From assembly GCF_024494655.1 (NCBI RefSeq), contig NZ_JANHDL010000014.1:1-64000 (forward strand): a stretch of 64,000 nt of DNA. The letters are read 5' to 3'. The position numbers and the translations under genes were made by a program. This DNA comes from Halorubrum laminariae (GTDB lineage: Archaea; Halobacteriota; Halobacteria; Halobacteriales; Haloferacaceae). Every line of letters starts with the position of its first letter. Position 1 is the stretch's first letter. This document shows positions 47,224 through 56,018 of the stretch, in pieces. The notes beneath the pieces were generated by a model. It did no database searches. It saw only the letters and a list, made by a program, of their open reading frames with translations, and was not told where the DNA came from.

Positions 47224-47720
47224 GAATACTGGTGGCTTTAGCCACCAGATGAATCCGACAACATCCGACACACACCACGCCCAGACACTCTGGTGAGAGT
47301 TCTACTCAGTAGTTTGAAGTGGCAGGCAATCCTGTATCCGAGTAGGAATCAGGCTCGGAACAGAGTGATTCCGCCTCGTCCTACGATGGCGGCCTGTTCG
47401 CCCCAAGCAACCAAGCAATAATCGGAACCAGTCAATGACCGCCCGATTCTCACAGAGTCGGTGCGGAGTTGACTGCTGTACGCAGACAAAGTAACTCCGA
47501 GTCCGTCGAAGTCTGCCGGACTCCCCATGGCAAAAACAACACGGGGAGTCCGAACACGACCGAGGCTAGGAGTACTGGGGGCTTGGCACTCCCAGCAGTC
47601 CCACCCGCTTAGACCGTGAGCATCCCCACGGATTCTTACCGTTCGGATGCTTGGTGGAACTGCAAACCTGAAATCTCCAACACTCAGGATTCCTCCGCGG
47701 TTACCCGGAGGAGGATGTCA
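47224..47720. mobile_element. Palindrome-ended non-autonomous IS200/IS605-like element (PATE-like)
   Basis: The left end GAATAC is followed by the perfect hairpin CTGGTGGC-TTTA-GCCACCAG (47229-47248). The right end has TCCTCCG/CGGAGGA (47691-47712) then GGAGGATGTCA, the same terminal sequence as the right end of the IS605 element at 54 kb read on the minus strand. Length about 500 bp, no gene inside. Such palindrome-associated elements are known in haloarchaea. Confidence 0.65.
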
Positions 47721-47821
47721 ATTCACAACTGTCAAAATGGTTTTTGAGATATCGGTGAGGGTTGGCTCCGCGATCCGTCGTAGTAGATAAGGAGACAGGC
47801 GAACGGACGGCAGGTCCGGCC

Positions 47822-48757
47822 TCAGTCCACTATCTCGTCGATCAGCTCGCGCGCGCTCCGCCGGACGGCCTCGTCGCTCTCGATCGACGGCTCCCAGCCG
47901 AGCGCGGACAGTTTCTCGATCGACAGCCGCATCTTCGGCACGTCGCCGGTCCAGCCGCGGTCACCGCCGGTGTACTGATACTCGGGGTCGACGCCCAGTT
48001 CCTCGCTGACGATATCCGCGATACGGGTCACCGACGTCGTCGTCCGCGTCCCGAGGTTGTACGTGTTCAGGTCGTCATCCGCGGTCTCGACGACGTGCTG
48101 GATGGCGTCGACGCACTCGGAGACGTGCATGTACGACTTCTCCTGCCGACCATCACCGAGTATCTCCAGCGCCGCGGGGTCGGCGTCGAGCTTCTCGATA
48201 AAGTCGGGGATCACGTTCCCGCGCTGGTGTGGCCCGACGATGTTCGCGAATCGGAACACCCACGACTGGACCCCGTAGGAGTGCGCAAACGTCGATATCA
48301 GCGCCTCGTCCGCGAGCTTCGCGGAGCCGTACACGGAGATCGGCTCCATCGGCGCGTAGTCCTCGGGCGTCGGCCGCGGCGCCTCGCCGTACACCGTCGA
48401 CGAGGAGGTGAACGCGAAGCGGTCGACGCCGACCTCGCGTATCCGCTCCAAGACGTTGTACGTCATCCCGGTGTTGTCCTCGAACAGCGCGCGGTCGTCG
48501 TCGTAGTTCGTGTCGGTGTACGCCGCGAAGTGGAAGACGATATCGAGGTCGTCGGTGACCGCGCGAGCGACGTCGCCGGGATCGGTCAGGTCCGCCTCGA
48601 CGAACTCTGCGCCGTCGGGGACGCGGTCGCGGGTCCCCTTCGAGAGGTCGTCGGCGACGTGGACGGTCGCACCGCGGTCAAGCAGGCTGGCGGCGAGGTG
48701 ACTCCCGACGAGCCCTGCACCGCCCGTGACGAGGACGTTCGCGTCTGAAGGGTTCAT
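47822..48757 (-). CDS. UDP-glucose 4-epimerase-like SDR protein
   Basis: 311 aa from ATG 48757. VTGGAGLVGSHL Rossmann motif, TSSSTVYG with catalytic Ser/Thr, YGSAK (YxxxK), and C-terminal NIVGPHQRGNVIPDFIEKL and GDGRQEKSYMHVSECVDAI. Makes or epimerises nucleotide sugars for cell-surface polysaccharide or S-layer glycan. Paralogue-level similarity to 46034, opposite strand. Confidence 0.85.
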   Translation of the reverse strand: MNPSDANVLVTGGAGLVGSHLAASLLDRGATVHVADDLSKGTRDRVPDGAEFVEADLTDPGDVARAVTDDLDIVFHFAAYTDTNYDDDRALFEDNTGMTYNVLERIREVGVDRFAFTSSSTVYGEAPRPTPEDYAPMEPISVYGSAKLADEALISTFAHSYGVQSWVFRFANIVGPHQRGNVIPDFIEKLDADPAALEILGDGRQEKSYMHVSECVDAIQHVVETADDDLNTYNLGTRTTTSVTRIADIVSEELGVDPEYQYTGGDRGWTGDVPKMRLSIEKLSALGWEPSIESDEAVRRSARELIDEIVD

Positions 48758-48877
48758 GTCTCTCCCTGGCAGGAGATGTGTAAATGCGTTTGGAAGTTTT
48801 CCTGCTCCGCCCACCCCGAGTATCGGTATTGGTAATTTTCTCCCCGGATTTATGTGTAACCCCTGGCGGGGTGAGGT

Positions 48878-49126
48878 ATGTCGATAGCGGGCGTCAGAAC
48901 GGTGTTCGGCGCCGTCCAGTTCCTCGTGCTCTTCATCGTTTACGTCGCGGCGCTGACGGCGATGAGCGTCGTCAGAGCTGGGCGGGCGTCCCGTCGGTGG
49001 ATCGTCAGGGCTCTCACCGGTTCCGGATCGGACGGCTCGCCGAGGCGAACACTGGCCACAGACGCGACTGAGAGTCCGTACCCGGCCGGTGACAGGGAGA
49101 GCGTCGAGGAGTCGGTTAGCCCCTGA
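48878..49126 (+). CDS. Small membrane protein
   Basis: 82 aa with one clear membrane segment (VFGAVQFLVLFIVYVAALTAMSVV) and a polar tail. A TATA-like ATTTATG lies about 30 nt upstream of ATG 48878. No family recognised. Confidence 0.5.
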   Translation: MSIAGVRTVFGAVQFLVLFIVYVAALTAMSVVRAGRASRRWIVRALTGSGSDGSPRRTLATDATESPYPAGDRESVEESVSP

Positions 49127-49227
49127 TCGGCGGACGCGACCGGCGGCCCGTCGCAGACGATCACGGACGTTGCCCTGCCTGACTCGTACGGAAAGATTCT
49201 TTTTATTATAACGGCAGGTCAACTCGT

Positions 49228-50199
49228 ATGAGCGACGACTTCCCGGCGAGCGTCGACGTCGATTACACCGACGGCGTGGGCGAGGACCCCGACGACTACC
49301 CGTCGATCCAGCACAAACTCGAGAAGGCGGTCGAGGTCACCCGCCACGGTCTCGAACAGTACGACAACCCGGCCGTGATGTGGACCGGCGGCAAAGACTC
49401 CACGCTGACGCTGTACTTCATCAACCAAGTCGCGGAGGAGTACGGCTACGAGAAGCCGACCGCGGTGTTCATCGACCACTTCCAGCACTTCGATTCGATC
49501 ACCGACTTCGTCGAGTACTGGGCCGACGAGTGGGAAATCGACCTGGTGTACGCCCGCAACGACGACGTCGGCGCGTACGTCGAGGAACACGGCTTAGAGC
49601 CGGGCGACGACATCCCCGTCGCGGAGCTGTCCGAACACAACCAGCACCACGTCCGCGACATCCTCGAATACGAGGAGGACACGTTCCCGTTCCTGCTCGA
49701 CACCTACGTCGGGAACCACCTGCTGAAGACGGTCGCGCTCAACGACGCCCTCGAGGAGTACGGGATCGACGGCGTCATCTCCGGCGTCCGCTGGGACGAA
49801 CAGGAGGCCCGCGCCGACGAGACGTTCTTTTCGCCGCGCCACGACCCCGATCTCTTCCCACCGCACGACCGCATCCAGCCCATCCTCCAATTCGCGGAGG
49901 CCGACGTGTGGAACGCGTTCTGGAACTTCGTGGTGCCCGACACCGTCGCGGCGTTCCCCGACGAGGGGTACGTCCCACAGGCCGACGACGATCTTCCAGA
50001 GGGTGTCACCCAAGCAGACGTCCCCATCTCGCCGAAGTACTTCGCCGGGTTCCGCTCGCTCGGCAGCGAGGTCTCGACCGACAAGACGACCGAGGAGCCT
50101 GCGTGGCTCCAGAACCTCGAAGACACCACCGAGCGCGCCGGCCGCGCCCAGGACAAAGAAGACCTGATGGAGCGCCTGCGCGACCTCGGCTACATGTGA
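49228..50199 (+). CDS. PAPS reductase/ATP sulfurylase-family protein (PP-loop)
   Basis: 323 aa. PP-loop SGGKDS-type motif WTGGKDSTLTL (about residues 52-62) binds ATP pyrophosphate. GVISGVRWDEQEARADETFFSPR and the C-terminal WTELDVW-like QFAEADVWNAFW are characteristic of the CysD/CysH family. Likely makes or reduces activated sulfate, perhaps for sulfated glycans given the neighbours. TATA-like TTATTATAA about 25 nt before ATG 49228. Confidence 0.85.
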   Translation: MSDDFPASVDVDYTDGVGEDPDDYPSIQHKLEKAVEVTRHGLEQYDNPAVMWTGGKDSTLTLYFINQVAEEYGYEKPTAVFIDHFQHFDSITDFVEYWADEWEIDLVYARNDDVGAYVEEHGLEPGDDIPVAELSEHNQHHVRDILEYEEDTFPFLLDTYVGNHLLKTVALNDALEEYGIDGVISGVRWDEQEARADETFFSPRHDPDLFPPHDRIQPILQFAEADVWNAFWNFVVPDTVAAFPDEGYVPQADDDLPEGVTQADVPISPKYFAGFRSLGSEVSTDKTTEEPAWLQNLEDTTERAGRAQDKEDLMERLRDLGYM

Positions 50200-50237
50200 A
50201 TCGAGGACGCCCCATCTGCGGTCGACGTCGAGACTGA

Positions 50238-50759
50238 ATGTTCCCGATTGAGCACTTCATCGTCGCGGTCGTCCCGGTCGTCGCGTACGTCCTCGTCCGC
50301 GATCGGCGGCTGCCGACGGGACGGCTGCTCGCAGTCGTGTTCGTCGGGAGCCAGCTGCCGGACCTGATCGACAAGCCGCTCGCCCACCAGTTTGGCCTGC
50401 TCCCCAGCGGTCGCGTCTTCGTCCACTCGCTGCCGGTTGCGATTCCGATCGTCTGTCTCGCCGGGTGGTACGCCTGGCGGACCGATCGGCTCCGAACGGG
50501 GAGCGCGTTCGCGTTCGCGTACCTCTCGCATCTCGTCGCCGACAACCGTCGGGCACTGTCGCCGCCGAATCCGACGCTGTCCGACGACATGCTGTGGCCG
50601 CTTCGACCGGCGACCCCACGGCCGGACGTTCCCCACTGGGCCGGCGAGGCGTCGATCAACGTCCGGCTGTGGTCCCTGTTTGCCGCGGTCGTGCTGGCGG
50701 TCTCCGCGTACCACCTGTATCGGGATATTAACGAGCAGTTCCTCTCCGACAGGACGTAG
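50238..50759 (+). CDS. DUF457/YdjM-like membrane metal-dependent hydrolase
   Basis: 173 aa, four or so membrane segments. Conserved His/Asp motifs: IEHFIVAV, GSQLPDLIDKPLAH, HSLPVAIPIV, FAYLSHLVADN. These match the YdjM/DUF457 inner-membrane hydrolases. 38 nt after 49228. A relative lies at 51296-51868. Confidence 0.8.
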   Translation: MFPIEHFIVAVVPVVAYVLVRDRRLPTGRLLAVVFVGSQLPDLIDKPLAHQFGLLPSGRVFVHSLPVAIPIVCLAGWYAWRTDRLRTGSAFAFAYLSHLVADNRRALSPPNPTLSDDMLWPLRPATPRPDVPHWAGEASINVRLWSLFAAVVLAVSAYHLYRDINEQFLSDRT

Positions 50760-51035
50760 CCGGACCCGCATTGGGGCGGCGAATTGCCGCAGTCGCCTCC
50801 GAGCTTCCCGTCTCGCCGCGAGCCGGGAGACAGCTTCAGATAACTCTCGGTTGAACTATCCATATGACCGAGACCTCACTGCGGGCGACGGTGACACAGC
50901 GTGGCGTCGTCGTCACGAATCCGGTGACGACGTGTGTTTGAGTACCGGTTCCAACGACCGGACAGACCGACGATACACATATTAATCAACTGAAACTACT
51001 TGGATTCCTAATACGATTCATTAATATGAGATGAT
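50760..51035. other. Gene-poor stretch
   Basis: Only a 25-codon frame from ATG 50864, which I do not support. AT-rich sequence near 50975-51030 may hold promoters. Confidence 0.35.
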
Positions 51036-51413
51036 GTGACAGGGCGGCGTATACCTCTCTCCACTGTGTGTCCCGAGTGCGGTGATCTGAACGTCGACGT
51101 GGTCACTGTCCCGCCGGCCGGTCACGCCTACGAGGGGTGGCAGACGGCCCTTGAATGCGACGCGTGTGGCGAGCGTGTCTTCACCTGCGAGCTCGACGGG
51201 GAGTCCCGACCTGTCGCTCGCAGTCTCGCCGAGTCGTCTGGTCTTCTCTCTTTGTCGATTTCTCTCGCCCTCATCAAGTACTACGTCCCATCGGCTCACC
51301 GACCGCGTTCCGGCCACTGCCCGCGTCGAGCTGCCCACAGTCGCAAGCCGACAAACACGACGAGCGCGGCCACGACGATCTCGAGGTGGACCGCCGCAGC
51401 CGGCTCACGGTAG
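51036..51413 (+). CDS. Zinc-ribbon protein, probably with altered 3' end
   Basis: GTG 51036. The first ~55 codons look genuine: CPECGDLNVDVVTVPPAGHAYEGWQTALECDACGERVFTCEL, a C4 ribbon. The last ~40 codons run antisense through the gene 51296-51868 and lack haloarchaeal composition, so the natural end was probably near 51290. Confidence 0.4.
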   Translation: MTGRRIPLSTVCPECGDLNVDVVTVPPAGHAYEGWQTALECDACGERVFTCELDGESRPVARSLAESSGLLSLSISLALIKYYVPSAHRPRSGHCPRRAAHSRKPTNTTSAATTISRWTAAAGSR

Positions 51414-51868
51414 ATCTCGAGGACCCGCACCCACGGCGCGATGTCGTCGCTGGGACTTCGCGGGACACCGAACAACGGGTACGCGAGAAAGCGTACCGAA
51501 ACGAGGTCTCCACGGATCAGACCCTGCCACGCGTCACCGAGCAGATGCGCCGCGTACCCGATCGTGAACGCGGCGGGCGTGACCCGACGCAATCGATCTG
51601 GTACACGGTCGGTGAGCGGAACCGATTCGGATCGCATGACCCACCAGAGACCGCCACACACGACAACCAACGAGAACACCGAGTGCGCGAGCGACCGGCC
51701 ATAGACCAACACGCCCCAGTAGGCGAGCGGCTTGTCGATCAGGTCCGGAAACTGGCTACCGACTGCCAGCGGCACGAGCGCCCACCGGGCTGGCAGCCGG
51801 CGGGAAGTCGCTGCCGCATACACGACGTACAACAGATACGCGACCGCGCCGTGCGTCACCGGATCCAT
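51296..51868 (-). CDS. DUF457/YdjM-like membrane metal-dependent hydrolase
   Basis: 190 aa. Motifs MDPVTHGAVAYLL, GSQFPDLIDKPLAYW, RSLAHSVFSLVV, GYAAHLLGDAW place His/Asp residues as in 50238-50759; 4-5 membrane segments. Two relatives within 1 kb facing each other suggest an old duplication. Confidence 0.8.
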   Translation of the reverse strand: MDPVTHGAVAYLLYVVYAAATSRRLPARWALVPLAVGSQFPDLIDKPLAYWGVLVYGRSLAHSVFSLVVVCGGLWWVMRSESVPLTDRVPDRLRRVTPAAFTIGYAAHLLGDAWQGLIRGDLVSVRFLAYPLFGVPRSPSDDIAPWVRVLEIYREPAAAVHLEIVVAALVVFVGLRLWAARRGQWPERGR

Positions 51869-52020
51869 ACGGCGTCCGTTAGTCGGGCGCGGCTAAGCGT
51901 TGACGATCGACGGCGACGAGCAGGCGGATCGCTCGGCCGTCGTGCGCTACGGTACACCGCCGCCTTCCATCTGTAATATTTCTATCATTTGGTTAATGAT
52001 TTGTGACGAGTGGCGGTATC

Positions 52021-52215
52021 ATGACTACCCGTTCGGACGAGCTTCGGGTGCTCCACGTGGATGACGACCCCTAGTTCATGGAGATGGCCGCGGCCTTGCA
52101 TGAAGCCGAAAGCGAATGCGTGACAGTTGAGACAGCGACAGCCGCTCGCGAGGGATCGACCGCCTCGACGCCGCAGATGTCGATTCTCTGGTGGGGGCCT
52201 CTGCGCGTCCGACTG
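52021..52215 (+). pseudogene. Dead response-regulator receiver gene
   Basis: MTTRSDELRVLHVDDDP then TAG at 52072, continuing FMEMAAALHEAESECVTVET as in haloarchaeal receiver domains. A later frame change gives EGIDRLDAADVDSLVG. The Asp phosphorylation region and the rest are missing. Confidence 0.8.
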
Positions 52216-52218
52216 CCC

Positions 52219-53433
52219 CTAGTTCACGGCGCTGAAAAAGAACGACGAGAACACGATCTGGACACCGATCACGATCGACGTGAAGGCGACGAGGGCGCTC
52301 GTCGTGAACGGCACGGATCCGAACCCGCTCAGGATCCAGTCGACGATCAGCCAACTCGCGTAGGCGGCGCCGGCGACGAACACGACGAGCCCGACCGTGG
52401 CACCGCGTTCGAGTGTCGCGTTCTCGGTCATCCACGAGGATACCATGTCGCCGGGCATTTGGATAGGATCGCTGGCGACAGTCGCGAACACGCCGAGAGA
52501 GCCGACTTGGACACCGAGGATCGTAAAGAGACTCCCAGCGATCATCGAGTTCACGCCGAGCGTCACCTCCCCGACCGAGACGCCGGTGTGGGCAATCGTC
52601 ATCACGGATATGCCAAACAGCGCTAGCAACACCCCGGGCACTGAAAACAGGTATCCGGGCGCGTTCACGAGCATGAATCGGACGTGTCGCCAGCCGTCGC
52701 GAAAGCTGTCGAGCGTCTCCTCACCTTTGCGTTCGTGATAGATGATCGGCACCTCAGCGATCTGTAGCTCTTTTGCCCCGGCGTCCATGATCATCTCCGA
52801 AGCGAACTCCATGCCATCTGTCTCTAGATCCATCCGATCGTACGCCTCCCGCGTGAAGATCCGGAACCCGCTATGGGCGTCGCTCACGCCAGCCTCGTAG
52901 AACGCGTTCAGAAACTGCGTCAGCATCGGGTTCCCGATGTACTGATGTAGCGTCGGCATTGCACCGTCTTTGATCTCGCCGTCGAGTCGACTCCCCATTA
53001 CCATGTCGGCACCCGTCTCCTTCAGGTGGTCAAGTAGCCGCGGGATCTGGGTGAAGTCGTACGTGGTGTCGGCGTCACCCATCACGATATACTGTCCACG
53101 GGTCCGCTCGAACGCGTACCGGTAGGCGTATCCATACCCCTTTCCGTCGGGTTTGACGACGATCGCGCCCATCTCTTTGGCAATTTCGGGCGTGCGATCT
53201 GTCGAACTGTCGCTGATGAGTATCTCCGTCGGGACCTGTAACTCTTCAATAGCGGCCTTGATCCAGCTGAGACACGTCTCGATACCTGCCTCTTCGTTTA
53301 ACGTCGGCATGACGACTGACAGATACGGTGTGGTCGTCGAATCCTGGCCGACGAGTAGCTCGTCTGCACTGAGTGTATCTGTCTGTTCGTGTTCTGGTGG
53401 GGGGTCCTGTGGAGAGTTGAGTGTTGATGCCAT
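52219..53433 (-). CDS. Family 2 glycosyltransferase (polyprenyl-phosphate sugar synthase type)
   Basis: 404 aa from ATG 53433. GT-A fold: SVVMPTLNEEAGIETCL, DSSTDRTPEIA, VMGDADTTYDF (DxD), SDAHSGFRIFTREAY. Residues 290-400 hold about four membrane segments (LFSVPGVLLALFGISVMTIA, MIAGSLFTILGVQVGSLGVFATV, GLVVFVAGAAYASWLIVDWIL, LVAFTSIVIGVQIVFSSFFF). It resembles dolichol-phosphate mannose/glucose synthases with membrane extensions, as used in archaeal N-glycosylation. Confidence 0.85.
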   Translation of the reverse strand: MASTLNSPQDPPPEHEQTDTLSADELLVGQDSTTTPYLSVVMPTLNEEAGIETCLSWIKAAIEELQVPTEILISDSSTDRTPEIAKEMGAIVVKPDGKGYGYAYRYAFERTRGQYIVMGDADTTYDFTQIPRLLDHLKETGADMVMGSRLDGEIKDGAMPTLHQYIGNPMLTQFLNAFYEAGVSDAHSGFRIFTREAYDRMDLETDGMEFASEMIMDAGAKELQIAEVPIIYHERKGEETLDSFRDGWRHVRFMLVNAPGYLFSVPGVLLALFGISVMTIAHTGVSVGEVTLGVNSMIAGSLFTILGVQVGSLGVFATVASDPIQMPGDMVSSWMTENATLERGATVGLVVFVAGAAYASWLIVDWILSGFGSVPFTTSALVAFTSIVIGVQIVFSSFFFSAVN

Positions 53434-53997
53434 GAGCTGCGAATAGAGTATGTATATCCTACTACAGTACAACCATATGAAATTTCGCTTCTGAGAGGAT
53501 GAATCCCCCACCTCGTTCACTGCAAGGGAGATGCGGCAGAGACAATCTGTGTGGCCGCTATCGTAGTCGTCGAAGTATGACTGATGGACTACCTGTCCCC
53601 CCGACATCAATCGCTGGCTCTCACGCCGTCGCCTCACAGATTTTCGAAATATCTACACACGTCTTATGATGTTTGTTACGGAGAAGATATCGTTGTACGT
53701 ACTGAGCGAGAGCGCTGGGGCCACCCGAGAGTAATGATTATGATTGCGTCGCAAAGCCGTTTAGAATTCTCAACTCCGCTCTGATCAGAAGACAAACATC
53801 GTTACGGATGGTATAATAGTAAAGTACAGATATAACGCCTCTATCCGCTGTTTTCTACTATCTCATCAGTCTATCCGATATTACGGTAACAAAGATTAAA
53901 CGGCTTTGCGACGCGACCAAGTATTGTGGCTGGAGGACTAGTTGTCGCGAGTATCGGTGGGCTGCTTGGACCAATTACTGTGATCGGTCTCAAGGTG
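53434..53997. other. AT-rich gene-free region
   Basis: No supported gene in about 560 bp. It holds the 18-bp inverted repeat at 53746-53914 and a shorter ACAAACATC/GATGTTTGT pair. Confidence 0.45.
53746..53914. repeat. Perfect 18-bp inverted repeat, 133 bp apart
   Basis: GCGTCGCAAAGCCGTTTA (53746-53763) is the exact reverse complement of 53897-53914. The spacer is A/T-rich. No flanking duplication is seen, so it is not an obvious MITE. Confidence 0.75.
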
Positions 53998-54004
53998 ACA
54001 TCCT

Positions 54005-54048
54005 CCGCGCCGTAAACGGCGCGGCTTCCCACGCATGGGGAATACCAG
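54005..54048 (-). ncRNA. Candidate omega (reRNA) segment at the element right end
   Basis: In IS605 elements, an RNA guiding TnpB covers the tnpB 3' end and the right-end hairpin. The hairpin here (54005-54024) sits just downstream of the tnpB stop in the expected place. Position inferred from family layout; boundaries are not determined. Confidence 0.4.
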
Positions 54049-55320
54049 CTACGTGCGGCTGTTGCTGGCAGAGGGTTCCGACCCGTGGAAGACCGAGAGG
54101 CTCATCTGCGAGGGTTCCTCGCTCGTCTCTCGGTGGGTAGTGGCGCTGTCACAGGCGCTCCCATCCCGTGGGATGTCATCGCCCGCCGGTTTCAGCGGCA
54201 GGCTCTCACCCCACGGGTCGTGGCGGTCAGCGATGTTGACCGCCGCGTTGATGTCTGCGTGATACTCCGACACCCAACACTCATTGTTCGTACACCGGAA
54301 CTCGTCGCCGTTCCGGTACCCGATGTGACCGCACTCGTGACACGTCTGACTCGTGTACTCCGGTCGAATGTAGCTAACCGGAAGTCCAGCCTCTCGTGCT
54401 TTGTCCTCGATACGCTGTTGGAGGCGAGCGAACGCCCATGCGTGGAGGCGTCGGTTCATCCACTCGCCGTAATCGAGGTCTTCGCGGATGTACGAGAGGT
54501 CTTCCAGCACGAGGACCGGCTTCTCGAACTGATGGGCGTACTCGACGGCGCGTCGAGACGCCTTCTCGATGATGTCAGTAAGTGCGTTCTGGTAGTGGTC
54601 GAATCGCTCGTCAATCCGCCACTCCGCGGCGTCACGCTCTTGGAGCCGTTTCAGCGTCGTGAACATCTCTTTGCGAAGGTGCCGAGCGCGACCACCGTTG
54701 ATGAGTAGTGGGTCGGTCGGAGTGCCCTGCTCGCAGGCACAGCCCGCGAGCAGGTGGGCCTCGCCAATGTCGAAGCCCACTGGTGTTACGTCATCATCGC
54801 TTGGTTCGTAGTCTGGTTCTTCGACGGGGAAATCGACGGTGACGTGGAGCGTCCACGACGTGCGGTGTTGTTGCAGTCGGAGTTGCCCCGCTGAAGCGTC
54901 ACCGTGTACGAGGTCGTGCCACAGGTCTTCTTGGGCGGGATTGATCCGAAGCGGTATCCAGAAGTTAGTGCCACGACCGGGTTGCGGTGCCCACCACGTA
55001 AACTCGTAGTCTCGCGCCGCCAAGTGGTCGAACTCGGCGGCTTGGTTGGTGAGCCGAACCGGGTGGTAGTCGTCCAACTCCTGTGCGTTGTAGGTGTCGT
55101 GGAGTTGCGGGACGTAGTTGCACAGTGCCGCTTTCGCCTGATACGGCAGTTCGTAAGGCGTCACCACGTCGCTGGTTGCGCCCATCGTGTCACACCCGGC
55201 GTCAAACGCCTCGTGTAGTCCCTCACGGTAGGTGTCGAGCAAGTCACACAGTTTCCGCTCCTTGTGTGCTGTCGGTGGGGCGAGTGTCGCTTCCAGCGTT
55301 TTCGTGGTTGTGGCGGTCAT
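54049..55320 (-). CDS. tnpB: TnpB RNA-guided nuclease of IS200/IS605
   Basis: 423 aa. RuvC-like residues D184 (GFDIGEAH), E273 (VLEDLSYI) and D356 (HADINAAVNI) are all present, and the zinc finger C327-C330...C343-C348 is intact. TnpB cuts the donor site under guidance of an element-derived RNA, which helps retain the element. Stop is one codon-length away from tnpA start region (TnpA ends at 55322). Confidence 0.9.
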   Translation of the reverse strand: MTATTTKTLEATLAPPTAHKERKLCDLLDTYREGLHEAFDAGCDTMGATSDVVTPYELPYQAKAALCNYVPQLHDTYNAQELDDYHPVRLTNQAAEFDHLAARDYEFTWWAPQPGRGTNFWIPLRINPAQEDLWHDLVHGDASAGQLRLQQHRTSWTLHVTVDFPVEEPDYEPSDDDVTPVGFDIGEAHLLAGCACEQGTPTDPLLINGGRARHLRKEMFTTLKRLQERDAAEWRIDERFDHYQNALTDIIEKASRRAVEYAHQFEKPVLVLEDLSYIREDLDYGEWMNRRLHAWAFARLQQRIEDKAREAGLPVSYIRPEYTSQTCHECGHIGYRNGDEFRCTNNECWVSEYHADINAAVNIADRHDPWGESLPLKPAGDDIPRDGSACDSATTHRETSEEPSQMSLSVFHGSEPSASNSRT

Positions 55321-55321
55321 G

Positions 55322-55714
55322 CTACTGGTCGTCCACGTAGTCCATCAACACGTCAATACTCACTTGGCCGGTCGTGGCGAGGAAGTATCCCGGTTGCCAT
55401 AACGCATCTTCGAGCGTCTGTGTCACTTCACGAAACTCCTTGCGAACGCGGCGAGAGGTGACGCCTTTGAGCGAGTTGATGAACTTCGTGAGGTTTGTGG
55501 TTGGTTTGGTCTGAAACAGGATGTGAACGTGGTCGGTACCGCCGTCCACGTTCTTGATGTCGGCCTCGAAGTCATCTGCAATATCGTGAGCGATTTCAGC
55601 GACACGCTCAAGCCGCTCATCTGTGAGAATATCGGCACGGTACTTCGTGACGGTCACGAAGTGATACTGGAGCGCGTACACTGTGTGCGACCCGGTTTGC
55701 AGATGATACTCCAT
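55322..55714 (-). CDS. tnpA: TnpA Y1 transposase of IS200/IS605
   Basis: 130 aa. HUH motif HVH (H62, H64 in TDHVHILFQ) and catalytic Tyr in QPGYFLATTG (Y110). Excises and inserts single-stranded element DNA. Full length for the family, so with the intact TnpB the element may be active. Confidence 0.9.
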   Translation of the reverse strand: MEYHLQTGSHTVYALQYHFVTVTKYRADILTDERLERVAEIAHDIADDFEADIKNVDGGTDHVHILFQTKPTTNLTKFINSLKGVTSRRVRKEFREVTQTLEDALWQPGYFLATTGQVSIDVLMDYVDDQ

Positions 55715-55775
55715 TTGGCCTCACCAGATACGAGACACCCAAGTCAAATAACTCTTGTGGCGTTGGGTATTCAGC

Positions 55776-56018
55776 AGGGAGAAACCGAGTGGTTGTTACA
55801 CAGAGCTTACGCGATTCACTCCCGCCCTGTTCGTTCCTCGGTTCCAACAGAGTGTCGGAACGCTCGTCACTCACGGGAAGGGCGGGATTCTCTCGCTGAA
55901 TCAAGATAGGATACAACTCACATACACATGGTCGGCCCTCGCTCTTCCCCCCCCACAGAGGGTCGATCAGATCGGTGTGAGGCGATCCCTTCCGTCCCAC
56001 AAAGACAAACCAGACACG
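55776..56018. other. Gene-free stretch with long imperfect hairpin
   Basis: GATTCACTCCCGCCCT near 55812 and AGGGCGGGATTC...GAATC near 55880-55905 can fold together. The AGGGCGGGATTCTCTC segment recalls structured ends of other IS605-type elements, so it may be a relic. Confidence 0.4.

Larger units (their letters stand above)
53998..55775 (-). mobile_element. Complete IS200/IS605-family element (tnpA + tnpB)
   Basis: tnpA then tnpB on the minus strand. The right end near 54000 has the hairpin CCGCGCCG-TAAA-CGGCGCGG (54005-54024) next to GACATCC. The left end near 55735-55775 has a possible ACCCAA/TTGGGT pair and GAATAC (minus strand). Exact ends are approximate because this family makes no target duplication. 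Confidence 0.8.

Noticed and set aside
47762-48748. 328-codon plus-strand open frame
   Set aside because: It is antisense to the epimerase at 47822-48757, which has clear Rossmann and YxxxK motifs; high GC creates the mirror frame.
49380-50237. 285-codon Arg-rich frame
   Set aside because: Out-of-frame reading of the PP-loop gene 49228-50199.
50864-50941. 25-codon frame from ATG
   Set aside because: No ribosome site, promoter or partner; too short to support.
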